NCBI RefSeq assembly: GCF_015062985.1 | Contig: NZ_SUTI01000001.1 | Coordinates: forward strand, 1-64,000 | DNA: 64,000 nucleotides | Direction: 5' to 3' | Source: Methanobrevibacter sp. | GTDB lineage: Archaea > Methanobacteriota > Methanobacteria > Methanobacteriales > Methanobacteriaceae | Shown here: positions 26,927 through 36,017 of the stretch, one piece after another | Position numbering within the stretch: position 1 is the first letter of the stretch | Layout: each line of letters opens with the position of its first letter | Position numbers and translations under genes: made by a program | The notes under the pieces: generated by a model | What the model saw: only the letters and a program-made list of their open reading frames with translations | What the model was told of the DNA's origin: nothing | Database searches by the model: none

Positions 26927-27928
26927 ATGAGCTTATTTGAAAGTTATGAAAGAAGAATAGACCAGATCACTCCGGTGCTAGAAAAATATGGAATAAAAGA
27001 TCTCGAAGAGGCAAAACAGATTTGTCTTGACAAAGGATTTGACCCTTATGAAATCGTTAAGGGTGTTCAGCCGATATGTTTTGAAAACGCATGCTGGGCA
27101 TACACTTTAGGTGCGGCAATTGCTATAAAACAGGGATGTGTTAAGGCATCTGATGCTGCAAAAGCAATTGGTGAAGGATTGCAGGCTTTCTGCATTCCGG
27201 GAAGTGTGGCAGATGACAGGCAAGTAGGTTTAGGTCATGGAAACCTGGCTTCAATGCTTTTAAGTGATGAAAGTGAATGTTTCGCATTCCTTGCAGGTCA
27301 TGAAAGTTTTGCAGCCGCAGAAGGTGCGATAGGTATAGCAAACTCCGCTAATGAAGTCAGAGAAAAGCCATTGAGGGTAATATTGAACGGTCTTGGAAAG
27401 GACGCAGCTTTAATCATCTCAAGAATCAACGGATTCACCCATGTTGAGACAGAATTTGACTACTTCACAGGTGAAGTTAAGGTTGTAAAGGAAAAAGCAT
27501 ACTCCGATGGTGAAAGGGCAAAGGTAAGATGCTACGGTGCGGATGATGTGCGTGAAGGTGTTGCAATCATGCATCTCGAAGGTGTTGACGTATCAATCAC
27601 AGGTAACTCAACAAACCCAACACGTTTCCAGCATCCTGTAGCCGGAACATACAAAAAGGAATGCATCCTTCAAGGTAAGAAATACTTCTCCGTTGCTTCA
27701 GGCGGGGGAACAGGAAGAACCCTTCACCCAGATAACATGGCTGCAGGACCTGCATCCTATGGTATGACCGATACATTAGGAAGAATGCACTCAGACGCTC
27801 AATTTGCAGGCTCATCATCAGTTCCAGCTCACGTGGAAATGATGGGACTAATAGGAATGGGAAACAATCCTATGGTCGGAGCTTCAGTTGCAGTTGCAGT
27901 GGCCGTTGAAAAAGCAATGAAGAAATAA
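26927..27928 (+). CDS. GGGtGRT protein (family of unknown function)
   Basis: A 333-residue protein named for the motif ASGGGTGRTLHPDNMAAGP near residue 262. The C-terminal region (VPAHVEMMGLIGMGNNPMVGASVAVAVAVEKAM) is also conserved. ATG 26927 is chosen because the GTG three codons upstream is part of the ribosome site. The family occurs in strict anaerobes beside a NifU-like protein. Codons are of the frequent, well-expressed type. Possible nucleotide- or cluster-binding role, unproven. Confidence 0.75.
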   Translation: MSLFESYERRIDQITPVLEKYGIKDLEEAKQICLDKGFDPYEIVKGVQPICFENACWAYTLGAAIAIKQGCVKASDAAKAIGEGLQAFCIPGSVADDRQVGLGHGNLASMLLSDESECFAFLAGHESFAAAEGAIGIANSANEVREKPLRVILNGLGKDAALIISRINGFTHVETEFDYFTGEVKVVKEKAYSDGERAKVRCYGADDVREGVAIMHLEGVDVSITGNSTNPTRFQHPVAGTYKKECILQGKKYFSVASGGGTGRTLHPDNMAAGPASYGMTDTLGRMHSDAQFAGSSSVPAHVEMMGLIGMGNNPMVGASVAVAVAVEKAMKK

Positions 27929-27968
27929 GGGAAAATTCTTCCCTTAAACTATTTTTTTAGGTGTCTAT

Positions 27969-28388
27969 ATGTCTACAATGTGGGGTTTGACAGTTCGAGG
28001 AATATGTGAATTCAATGGAAAAATTCTGCTTTTAAAGATTAGGTCTCGTTCAGCACATGATGCTGGAAGATGGGAGATTCCCGGTGGTAAAGTCAAGAAA
28101 TGCGAATTTTTCGATGATGCTCTAAAAAGGGAATACATTGAAGAAACTGGCCTTGAAATTGATGTGGATTCATTATATAATGTTGTCAGAAAAGATTATA
28201 CTGCATGTAAAACAAATGAGGATATCAAATCTATTCAGTTAATCATGAAAGTGACCTGTCAAAGCGATGATGTTGTCATCAGCGAAGAGCATGACGATTA
28301 TGGCTGGTTTAGTTTAGATGAAATAGAAGAAATGATAGACAAAGATTTGCTGACACCGCCTGCCGCTGAGGCATTTGCTGCTCCATAA
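27969..28388 (+). CDS. Nudix hydrolase
   Basis: A 139-residue protein with a complete Nudix box, from G of GGKVKKCE through REYIEETGLEI (GX5EX7REUXEEXGU; about residues 42-65). Opening MWGLTVRGICEFNGKILLLKIRSR resembles MutT/NudC-like sanitising enzymes. It hydrolyses a nucleoside diphosphate-linked substrate; which one cannot be told. It follows the GGGtGRT gene by 40 bases with its own AGGTG site. Confidence 0.88.
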   Translation: MSTMWGLTVRGICEFNGKILLLKIRSRSAHDAGRWEIPGGKVKKCEFFDDALKREYIEETGLEIDVDSLYNVVRKDYTACKTNEDIKSIQLIMKVTCQSDDVVISEEHDDYGWFSLDEIEEMIDKDLLTPPAAEAFAAP

Positions 28389-28528
28389 AAATATAATTTA
28401 ATGTTATTTTCTTTATTTTTTTTTAAATAATTCAAAAAAAACTGTTTTTAATTAAAATATTATCAGATAGATAACGCATCTTTTTTAAGCATCTGAAGTA
28501 ATAAAAAGAGGTTCAGAGGGATTGATGA

Positions 28529-29326
28529 CTATTCAAGCCCCAATATCTTAGCGGCATTTTCATAAAGAATCTGAGAACGCTCTTCATCGGTCAAATCAAT
28601 TTTATTGAAGTATTCCATTTCGCTGGTTGATTCCCACATGGGATAGTCAGTTCCCCAGAGAACCCTGTCTGCACCGTAGGCATGAATCAGATTCAATGCG
28701 GTTTGTGGTGTTAGGGCATATAAGCTTGAACTCAAATCAACATATAGGTTTGGTGTTCCTGCCAGTTTTTCGGTTGCCTCTTCCCACATGCTCCATCCCG
28801 CAAAATGAGCTCCGATAAATGTTATGTCGGGAAATTTATCCAAAAATGCCTTGATGTGTTCTGGATTGGAGTAATTGTATCTGAAATCTCCGCAATGGAC
28901 AAGCATTGGAACATTGGCTTTCCTTACTGCATCACCTATTTTAAAGGCACGTTCATCATTCATTGCAAATTGCTGAAAATCAGGGTGTAGCTTAACTCCT
29001 TTAAGACCTAAACCAAGCAGATAATTCAAGTCTCCTTCAATGTCTTCACTGTCCGGATGAAGTGTTCCAAAACCGGTGAACAGATCTGGATGTGTATTTA
29101 CTGCTTCAGCAATAAATTCGTTAATTGATTTCACTTGTTTTGGTGTTGTTGCAACTGAGTGGACAAGATAATGTGTCACTCCAACGTTATTTCCATCCCT
29201 TATCAAATCATCTAATTTGCCATTTAGGGACATGTCCAAATCGTAAAAATTCCTAATTCCAAGTACTGCTTTTTCTGCGATTTTTTCCGGATAAATGTGA
29301 CAGTGAGCATTTATAATTTTTTGCAT
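28529..29326 (-). CDS. Amidohydrolase-family (amidohydrolase 2) metal hydrolase
   Basis: A 265-residue TIM-barrel hydrolase. Metal ligands fit HCH in NAHCHIYP (residues 7-9), a histidine in VHCGDF, GAHFAG, and an aspartate in LWGTDYPMWE. Members of this branch include decarboxylases (ACMSD-like) and lactonases. The substrate is unknown. It stands alone; 115 bases separate it from the divergent zinc-ribbon gene. Confidence 0.82.
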   Translation of the reverse strand: MQKIINAHCHIYPEKIAEKAVLGIRNFYDLDMSLNGKLDDLIRDGNNVGVTHYLVHSVATTPKQVKSINEFIAEAVNTHPDLFTGFGTLHPDSEDIEGDLNYLLGLGLKGVKLHPDFQQFAMNDERAFKIGDAVRKANVPMLVHCGDFRYNYSNPEHIKAFLDKFPDITFIGAHFAGWSMWEEATEKLAGTPNLYVDLSSSLYALTPQTALNLIHAYGADRVLWGTDYPMWESTSEMEYFNKIDLTDEERSQILYENAAKILGLE

Positions 29327-29441
29327 TTAGTTAAACCACCTTATAATACTGTTTATAATATTTAACTGTCCTAATATAAAATGTTTAATTAATCAGATAC
29401 AGAATATATATTGTATCTAGAAAAATTAATGATGTGATAAT

Positions 29442-29831
29442 ATGAAGTTTTGCAGTGAATGCGGTTGTGAAAATCTGGATGAGGCGTTATTTTGTAAAAA
29501 TTGCGGATTTGAGTTTAAATCAATGCCTGTAACTGAAGATAAACAGGATAATGAAATAAATGTGGTTGTAAATGAAAACCAGAATTCGATTTTATCCAAA
29601 TTGTTCTATAAGCGCGATAAAAATACCGGTCAGCTTAGATTTGCAAAAACAAAATCCATCAGCATTGCTGTTTTTGTGTTTATGTTTATTTTTGCAATGT
29701 CCGTTGGGGCGGAAGGTGTTTCTTTTTTCATTGTAGTTTTTGCCGCAATAATATTCGGATTAATGTTTGCAGTTCCAACATTTCTCATCGGCACCGCTTT
29801 GGGATGGGCAATAGAAAGGTTGAATAATTAA
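29442..29831 (+). CDS. Zinc-ribbon membrane protein
   Basis: A 129-residue protein. CSECGCENLDEALFCKNCG (residues 4-22) is a zinc ribbon; a linker and two hydrophobic helices follow (about 68-90 and 95-120). The architecture matches the protein at 11289. Function unknown. Confidence 0.68.
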   Translation: MKFCSECGCENLDEALFCKNCGFEFKSMPVTEDKQDNEINVVVNENQNSILSKLFYKRDKNTGQLRFAKTKSISIAVFVFMFIFAMSVGAEGVSFFIVVFAAIIFGLMFAVPTFLIGTALGWAIERLNN

Positions 29832-29839
29832 AAAAAAGA

Positions 29840-29866
29840 CGGTGAAATCAGTATAATTTTTCACCG
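29840..29866 (-). terminator. Hairpin and T-tract after the 29848 gene (minus strand)
   Basis: CGGTGAAA (29840-29847) pairs with TTTCACCG (29859-29866). Read on the minus strand the stem spans the stop codon and is followed within two bases by a run of eight T. It lies at the junction of two converging genes. Confidence 0.65.
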
Positions 29867-30498
29867 GTATATAGGTTTTCTTCTGTATATATTCTGATTA
29901 ATCTGTCGATTAAATTGTCATACATCAATCTGTAGCCTACAGCACCGCCCTGTGGTGTTTGCACATTATTCAGTGACTTGTCTGAAAATTCGCCGGAGTT
30001 GTTGATGATGTACCACATTCCGTGAGGAGTGTAGATGAACAGTTCCCCTTCCCCTTTGTCAAAACCGTTTTTAAAGCTGTCCTGAGGGTCATATATCTTG
30101 GTGGAATGAACAGCCAATCTGCTAAGGTTCTGCTCTGGTCTTGTACCGCCCTTTTCAAACAGCATCTTCAGCCATTCATAGGACTTGTCAATGAGATTTG
30201 CCTTTTTGATAGGGTCTTCGAAGGCTTCCTTGACTTTGTTCTGCCTTTTTTCCAGTGTGTTTGTAATTCCAAGTATTTCCTCTACTTTACTTACATCCTT
30301 TTCAAGGCATCTCCATCCTTCAGGTCTTCCGGTTACTTGAACATTTCCCTCTACAAAGTCCATTCTTTTGAATTTTCTGAAATATGGCTTTACTTTTTCA
30401 AATTCATCATCGGGAATTCTTTTGTTCAGACCGTAAAGGTATCCGTATTCATTTGCATCATAGCATTTTGTTTCAAGTTTCAATTCTTCATCCGCCAT
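29848..30498 (-). CDS. Hypothetical protein (216 aa)
   Basis: A soluble protein without a recognised domain. It has a helical N-terminus, a GRPEGWRCLE turn and a C-terminal mixed region with ELFIYTPHGMWYIINNSG and GGAVGYRLMYDNLIDRLIR. No signal peptide or membrane segment. Single-gene transcript with a clear terminator; the 195-base upstream spacer is AT-rich. Confidence 0.6.
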   Translation of the reverse strand: MADEELKLETKCYDANEYGYLYGLNKRIPDDEFEKVKPYFRKFKRMDFVEGNVQVTGRPEGWRCLEKDVSKVEEILGITNTLEKRQNKVKEAFEDPIKKANLIDKSYEWLKMLFEKGGTRPEQNLSRLAVHSTKIYDPQDSFKNGFDKGEGELFIYTPHGMWYIINNSGEFSDKSLNNVQTPQGGAVGYRLMYDNLIDRLIRIYTEENLYTGEKLY

Positions 30499-30693
30499 AG
30501 TATCAAACCTTGGTTAACTATTGATTCTTTTTAGATATATTTATTTTTGTAAATCTTATTTTATCCATTCGTAAAAAAGAAAAGTTGATTTTTTATGAAT
30601 GATATTTAGAAAATTTTAAGATTTTTTATAATTCATTCACTAAAAATTTAAGATTACATATATTTTTATTTATAAAAAACCAAATATTAATTC

Positions 30694-31644
30694 ATGGTTA
30701 AAGTTAGTATTATAGGTGCAACTGGTGTTATCGGAAAGACTGTTGCATTTACATTGGCACGTGAAGTCACAGTTGATGAGATTGTAATGTTTTCAAGGCC
30801 TCAAAGCATTGAAAAGGCCAAGGGTGAAACTTATGACATGTATGATGCTCTGGCTGCGGAAGATATTGACTGTAGGTTGACTCCTTCCTGCGATTACAAT
30901 GACCTTGCAGGTTCTGCAATTGTGCTTATTGCGGCAGGCACTCCAAGACAGGAGGGTATGAAAAGATTGGATCTTGCCGTACCGAATGCAAAGATAGTCG
31001 CTCATTATTCTAAAAAGATTGCCGAATATGCACCAGATACAATTATCTTGGTTGCCACCAATCCGGTTGATGTAATGACAACCGTCGCTCTTAAGGCATC
31101 AGGATTAAAGAAGAAAAAGGTCATCGGTGTTGGAAACCACTTGGATTCTTTAAGATTGAAAAACTATTTCTCAAGATATCTTGACATTAACAGTTCTGAG
31201 GTTCACACAAGGGTTGTAGGTGAACATGGAGACCATATGGTTCCGCTCTTAAGTTCAACAACAATAGGGGGTATTCCCTTAAAGTATTTCATTGAGCAGG
31301 TTGATGTTGATGTGATGGGACTTGTAAATCAGTTGAGAAATGCCGGAAATACCATCATAACAAAAAAGGGAGCAACAGAATATGGACCGGCTTTTGCAAT
31401 TTCAAACCTGATTTCAACAATCATCAAGGATTCTCATAAGGTTCTGACAGTAAGCTGTTATATGGATGCTGAAATTGCAGACGTTAAGGATGTTTCCTTA
31501 GGCGTTCCGGCAGTTATCTCAAAGCACGGAATTGCAATGATTGTACCTATTCACATGAATGATTTTGAGAAAAAAGAATTCCTAAAGGCTTCAGAAATTA
31601 TTAAAATCGCTACCGATGAGGTATTTGAAAATTTGGATGAATGA
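30694..31644 (+). CDS. mdh: Malate dehydrogenase (lactate/malate dehydrogenase family)
   Basis: A 316-residue enzyme. NAD(P) loop GATGVIGKT (residues 8-16), AAGTPRQEGMKRLDL (active-site loop with the substrate arginines), VATNPVDVMT, and the catalytic histidine in VVGEHGDHMVP. It interconverts malate and oxaloacetate in the incomplete reductive TCA path. There is no Shine-Dalgarno; a TATA-like TTTATTTATA lies 25 bases before the ATG, so the mRNA is probably leaderless. The LDSLR loop matches the archaeal NADP-using type. Confidence 0.87.
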   Translation: MVKVSIIGATGVIGKTVAFTLAREVTVDEIVMFSRPQSIEKAKGETYDMYDALAAEDIDCRLTPSCDYNDLAGSAIVLIAAGTPRQEGMKRLDLAVPNAKIVAHYSKKIAEYAPDTIILVATNPVDVMTTVALKASGLKKKKVIGVGNHLDSLRLKNYFSRYLDINSSEVHTRVVGEHGDHMVPLLSSTTIGGIPLKYFIEQVDVDVMGLVNQLRNAGNTIITKKGATEYGPAFAISNLISTIIKDSHKVLTVSCYMDAEIADVKDVSLGVPAVISKHGIAMIVPIHMNDFEKKEFLKASEIIKIATDEVFENLDE

Positions 31645-31753
31645 TTTTGCCGTTGCTGAAATATTCATGTCACTGTTGTTTTTATGAATCATTTCTGCAA
31701 TTGGTTTCTTGGCATTTAGGAGAGCACCTCAATTTCTTGGGAGAGTTTGCAAA

Positions 31754-32197
31754 ATGAAATTAGTAGTCCAGAGAGTGTCTAGCGCAAGTGTTGAAGTAGA
31801 TGAAAAAATCGTCGGCCAGATTGATGAGGGTCTGATGGTTCTGGTGGGTTTCGGTGAAAATGACACTGAAAAGGAAGCAGATTATCTTTCAAAAAAACTG
31901 GTCAAATTAAGGATTTTTCAGGATGAAAACGGCAGGATGAACAGGTCAGTCCGAGATATCGGAGGGAAGTTGCTTTTGGTTCCCCAATTTACATTATATG
32001 CACACACAAAGAAGAACAGACCATCCTTCCACAGAGCACTTGCTCCTGATAAGGCAACTGAACTGTTTGATTATTTTGTCGAAAAATGCAGTGAGGAGGT
32101 TCCTGTCGAAACTGGCGAGTTCGGAGCGTATATGAAAGTCAGTTTGCTGAACAATGGTCCCGTCACCATCCTGCTTGAAAAGGAATTTGATGAATAG
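31754..32197 (+). CDS. dtd: D-aminoacyl-tRNA deacylase, bacterial DTD type
   Basis: A 147-residue protein starting MKLVVQRVSSASVEVD. It has LVPQFTLYAHTKKNRPSF (the (S/P)QFTL motif) and the cross-subunit NNGPVTILLE motif. It removes D-amino acids (and glycine from tRNA-Ala) from charged tRNA. Archaea normally use the unrelated DTD2, so this bacterial-type enzyme may be acquired. ATG 31754 is preferred to an in-frame start 15 codons upstream. Sits 110 bases after mdh. Confidence 0.9.
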   Translation: MKLVVQRVSSASVEVDEKIVGQIDEGLMVLVGFGENDTEKEADYLSKKLVKLRIFQDENGRMNRSVRDIGGKLLLVPQFTLYAHTKKNRPSFHRALAPDKATELFDYFVEKCSEEVPVETGEFGAYMKVSLLNNGPVTILLEKEFDE

Positions 32198-32270
32198 TAA
32201 CAATTTAAATACATATATATAAATATAAGAACATATTAATAGTAGATAATCATTGGAGAATTGAATTGAA

Positions 32271-33164
32271 ATGTCAGATGGAAACTCCAGAACTCATGAG
32301 ATTAGAAGATTGACAACACCATTTACCTTTAAGAACTCAAAAGCATATGACGTTGATGGGAATGTGATTGATTGTGTTGAAAAGCTTTCCGAGATAAGGT
32401 TTCCCATTGAACCGAAAGAGGGCATATTGACCGATGATGAGATTCTTAAATATGCTGGTGACTCAAAGGCAGCTGCCAAAATCAGACTTAAAAGAGGTAG
32501 CGGGAGCTTTTCTGATGTATTCATTATAAATGACTCCCTTCCTTGGCTTTTAGCATTATATTATCTTATCGTAGTATGCACTGTTATTCCCTTCATCTAT
32601 TGGGGAAACAAATTTGTAATGTTTATATTTTTGATATTGGCAATCCTTCCATTGGTATATCTATATAGGATAAGCAGTTCAGGTGCTTATGTTCAAAATA
32701 AACATGATATCAGCAAAACCCCTCAAAAACATCTAGTTAATGAGAGACATGACATTGAGGTTGAAAGTCTCGGATCTCTTAAGAAATATGAAAAGGAAGT
32801 CAATAATCTTAAGGTGCTGTTTGATGTCAAGGAGGGTGTTGTAAGGAGTCTGATAGAAAAGAGATTTTCTCCACCTCAGATTACCTATGACAAGTTCATA
32901 TCACTTATTGACAGTTCACATAAGCTCTTCTACTCACAGTCCGATGCAGCATTGAACATTATCCATCTGGCTGCGGAAGATACTCCTAGAGTTGAAAATG
33001 AGCTTCATAGCAAAATAGACAATATGAAAGCCATCATTAATCAGATAGAGGACCTGACCAATGAATTGGTAATCAACATTAATTCCAAGGAAGAGTCAGA
33101 AGAGGATGTTAAAAACTTATTGGAGGATATGGAAAACTTAATAGATTCCGTTAAAGAATATTAG
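32271..33164 (+). CDS. Membrane protein of the TelA operon, XpaC-like in layout
   Basis: A 297-residue protein. Two hydrophobic helices lie near residues 88-128; a soluble helical C-terminal domain (about 155-297) is rich in coiled-coil patterns (DNMKAIINQIEDLTNEL). Many bacteria pair TelA with XpaC, a two-helix membrane protein with a helical tail; this protein has that layout but little visible sequence match. Directly followed (9 bases) by a zinc-ribbon protein and then TelA. Function unknown. Confidence 0.55.
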   Translation: MSDGNSRTHEIRRLTTPFTFKNSKAYDVDGNVIDCVEKLSEIRFPIEPKEGILTDDEILKYAGDSKAAAKIRLKRGSGSFSDVFIINDSLPWLLALYYLIVVCTVIPFIYWGNKFVMFIFLILAILPLVYLYRISSSGAYVQNKHDISKTPQKHLVNERHDIEVESLGSLKKYEKEVNNLKVLFDVKEGVVRSLIEKRFSPPQITYDKFISLIDSSHKLFYSQSDAALNIIHLAAEDTPRVENELHSKIDNMKAIINQIEDLTNELVININSKEESEEDVKNLLEDMENLIDSVKEY

Positions 33165-33173
33165 GTGTTTAAA

Positions 33174-33749
33174 ATGACAAAAAATTGCCGAAAATGTGGA
33201 TCTGAAGTACAGGATGACGCCAAGTTCTGTCCGAACTGTGGATATGATTTTGATTCCTTTAATAAGGGAGGAAATTCTGAAAGCAAGTTTAACTTTAGCA
33301 TGCTTTTTGTGATTTTAATTATTTCCATTTTGATTATAGGTTCTATTTTCATTCTTACATCCGGTTTCGGAGGAGACAATAAGCCTCAGGAGGATAATGT
33401 AGACCATGTCATTTTAACCATAAAGGAAGTTAATGGTTATGATGTTATCTCTGGCAAAACCAGCTACACTCTTTATACTGAAGCATTGTTCGACAAGGTA
33501 CCGTCCGATATGAATGGATACAATATCAAAACAACCTATTATGACAAGAATCATACCGTGATAGGAAGTGAGATAGAATACTTGTCATACGTGTATTATG
33601 ATTCTGAATATCCGTTAAGCTTTGGACATTATACAACTTATAAGAAGCCGAATCCGGACTATGTAGTCGTTGAAATAATTAAAGATGGAAAGACAATCGA
33701 CAATTATACTTCTCAAATTGATCAAGGAAAAATAAAATTTTTAAACTAA
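33174..33749 (+). CDS. Zinc-ribbon protein with one membrane helix and an outer domain
   Basis: A 191-residue protein. Zinc ribbon CRKCGSEVQDDAKFCPNCG (5-23), a membrane helix near 42-65, and an outside domain of about 120 residues with VDHVILTIKEVNGYDVISG. The ATG is chosen over a GTG three codons upstream that overlaps the previous gene. Middle gene of the TelA operon, so the ribbon could hold cytoplasmic partners at the membrane. Confidence 0.6.
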   Translation: MTKNCRKCGSEVQDDAKFCPNCGYDFDSFNKGGNSESKFNFSMLFVILIISILIIGSIFILTSGFGGDNKPQEDNVDHVILTIKEVNGYDVISGKTSYTLYTEALFDKVPSDMNGYNIKTTYYDKNHTVIGSEIEYLSYVYYDSEYPLSFGHYTTYKKPNPDYVVVEIIKDGKTIDNYTSQIDQGKIKFLN

Positions 33750-33758
33750 GGTGATAAC

Positions 33759-34901
33759 ATGGCTGAATTTTCATTAAATGTTGATGAAATAAAAGATGAT
33801 GTTGAAACAACAATTAAGGAAGAAGAGAAAAAATTGGAAAACTCAAATCTTAAAAACCAAGCTCAAGATAATGCTGTTGCAATATTCGAAACTGATTTGG
33901 ATAATCCGCAAGCAAGAGAAGCAATATTGAAACCATTGGACAATTTTGGTTTAAATGAAATGAGCAAATCCGCTTCTCACAATGAAATGCTGGCCACCAG
34001 ATTTGTTGATTTGACAAAAGGTGGAAAAGAGGCTGACAGCATAGGTGAAAATCTCATTGAGCTCAACAGGCAGGTGAAGGACCTTGACCCAAGCAAAGTT
34101 GACTTTGCAAAAAAGGGAATGTTGGGAAACTTGATGAATCCTGTTAGAAAATACTTTGCTAAATATGAAAAGGCTGAAGTTGCAATTTCAGACATTGTCG
34201 CATCACTTGACAAAAGCAGTAAAGTCCTTCAAAATGACAATACAACCCTGTTGAATGAGGAAAATTACTTAAGGGAAGTAACCAATAAGCTTCTTGCCGA
34301 CATCGAGCTTGCAAAGCAGATGGATCAGTCCATTGAAGCGCAAATCCAGACAGCTGAAATTGAAGGTGTGGCTGAAGACAAGATTGCCTTTGTTCGCGAA
34401 GAGGTGCTGTTCCCTCTCAGACAGAGAATCATGGACATGCAACAGATGATTGTTGTTAATCAGCAAGGAATCGTATCACTCAATGTAATCAGAAGAAATA
34501 ACAAAGAGTTGATTAGAGGTGTCAAAAGGGCACAGAACGTTACCATTTCTGCTTTAAGAACTGGTGTAATGGTTGCAAGTGCACTTTATGACCAAAAAAT
34601 TGTGATGGATAAGATCAACATATTGAATTCCACAACTGAAAACATCATTGAATCCACTTCACACATGCTTAAGGAGCAAGGAAGCGAAATTCAAAAGCAC
34701 AGTGCTGAGACCATGATTTCCCCTGAAGTATTGAAAGCATCATTTTCAGAAGCGATTCAGGCCATTGAAGATGTAAGCACATACAAGGAACAGGCACTTC
34801 CTAAGATGAAGGAAACTATTGAGATGTTCAGCGATTTGGCTGACGAAGGTCAAAAAGTTGTTGAAAAAATTGAAACCAACAATGAAAATATTTTGGAATA
34901 G
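33759..34901 (+). CDS. TelA-family toxic anion resistance protein
   Basis: A 380-residue, almost entirely helical soluble protein of typical TelA length. Family features include the N-terminal GLNEMSKSASHNEML, FVREEVLFPLRQRIMDMQQMIVVNQQGI and RTGVMVASALYDQKIV. TelA proteins are linked to tellurite and cell-envelope stress resistance, mechanism unknown. A GGTGAT site lies 9 bases upstream of the ATG, and it is the third gene in a four-gene row. Confidence 0.85.
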   Translation: MAEFSLNVDEIKDDVETTIKEEEKKLENSNLKNQAQDNAVAIFETDLDNPQAREAILKPLDNFGLNEMSKSASHNEMLATRFVDLTKGGKEADSIGENLIELNRQVKDLDPSKVDFAKKGMLGNLMNPVRKYFAKYEKAEVAISDIVASLDKSSKVLQNDNTTLLNEENYLREVTNKLLADIELAKQMDQSIEAQIQTAEIEGVAEDKIAFVREEVLFPLRQRIMDMQQMIVVNQQGIVSLNVIRRNNKELIRGVKRAQNVTISALRTGVMVASALYDQKIVMDKINILNSTTENIIESTSHMLKEQGSEIQKHSAETMISPEVLKASFSEAIQAIEDVSTYKEQALPKMKETIEMFSDLADEGQKVVEKIETNNENILE

Positions 34902-34939
34902 TGGGTTTTACACCTGCTAATTTAATTTTTAGGTAAAAG

Positions 34940-35359
34940 ATGAATGCTATAGATAAGATATTGAGGTCATGGTGGGTTATTTTATCAGCCGTCATGTTCC
35001 TGAACGGTTTTGGATTCATTTACATTGGATTTAAAAACAACAATAAGAATTGGATTATTGAAGGGGTTATCTATGAGATTCCATGGATTTTCGGAGTAGC
35101 TTTCGTTTATCTCAAACCGTTATCCAGCATTTATATAATAATCTGCATCATATGTATTATGGTATCTATAGTAAGGTCAGTTTGGGTTGCAATAAAACTT
35201 TGTGATGTATATGATAATGAAGAAAAGTACAGGGTTCAAACCACTGTTGTAAATAATTCTAATATCACTTCACAAAATAATGATTTTCCTTGTGGAATAG
35301 CATGCTGCGCAGCCGTGTTTTTAATATTTTTTGCATATGGATTATTGTCACTTTTTTAG
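34940..35359 (+). CDS. Small membrane protein, last gene of the TelA operon
   Basis: A 139-residue protein with four hydrophobic helices and a soluble loop of about 25 residues before the last one. The CGIACCAA cysteines sit at the start of the last helix. No family recognised. Separated from TelA by 38 bases and probably co-transcribed. Confidence 0.6.
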   Translation: MNAIDKILRSWWVILSAVMFLNGFGFIYIGFKNNNKNWIIEGVIYEIPWIFGVAFVYLKPLSSIYIIICIICIMVSIVRSVWVAIKLCDVYDNEEKYRVQTTVVNNSNITSQNNDFPCGIACCAAVFLIFFAYGLLSLF

Positions 35360-35534
35360 ACTAAATCCATTTTCATATTTTACTATTTTTAAACCATAAC
35401 CAAAAATAAAATAAGCTACTTTTTTTAAACTCCAAAATTAATGGGGTATCGTTTGTTGGTGCATATTTAAAAGTTTACGCGCCCTTATGAAACACTCTTA
35501 AAATATTTTTATAAGTTTCTTCTAATATATTCAT

Positions 35535-36005
35535 ATGTTCAGGCAAATGAGAAGACATAAACAGGAACTTTCAAAAGAGGAATGCATTAGAATATTAAAA
35601 GAGGAGCCTCGAGGAGTTCTTGCGTTATTGGGAGATGACGATTATCCCTATTCACTTCCAATGAGTCATGTATATGTCGACGGCAAAATCTATTTTCACG
35701 GAGCTAAGGAAGGCCATAAGAATGATGCCGTTCAAAAATGTCCTAAGGTTTCATACTGCGTCATGGATAAGGGTGTAAAGGAGAAGGACAGCTGGTGGTA
35801 CACCTTCAAAAGTGTCATAGTTTTCGGAAAGATCAGAATATTGAATGATAATGATGAAAAAATTGACAGATTAACACATTTGGGCGATAAGTTCTTCCCG
35901 ACACATGAAGAAACTGTTAAGGAAATCGACAGGCTTCTGGACAGGACTGAAGTTTTTGAAATCACTATCGAGCATATGAGCGGAAAGATAGTCAGGGAAA
36001 AATAA
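35535..36005 (+). CDS. Pyridoxamine 5'-phosphate oxidase-fold protein, NimA-like
   Basis: A 156-residue flavin-binding split-barrel protein. It starts MRRHKQELSKEECIRIL, and has GVLALLGDDDYPYSLPMSHVYVDGKIYFHGAKEGHK, as in 5-nitroimidazole reductases (NimA) and relatives. Likely binds FMN or F420-type cofactor and reduces nitro or similar compounds. TATA-like TTTTTATAAG is about 30 bases before the ATG, suggesting a nearly leaderless start. Followed 12 bases later by an acyltransferase. Confidence 0.8.
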   Translation: MFRQMRRHKQELSKEECIRILKEEPRGVLALLGDDDYPYSLPMSHVYVDGKIYFHGAKEGHKNDAVQKCPKVSYCVMDKGVKEKDSWWYTFKSVIVFGKIRILNDNDEKIDRLTHLGDKFFPTHEETVKEIDRLLDRTEVFEITIEHMSGKIVREK

Positions 36006-36017
36006 AAGGGCACGATA

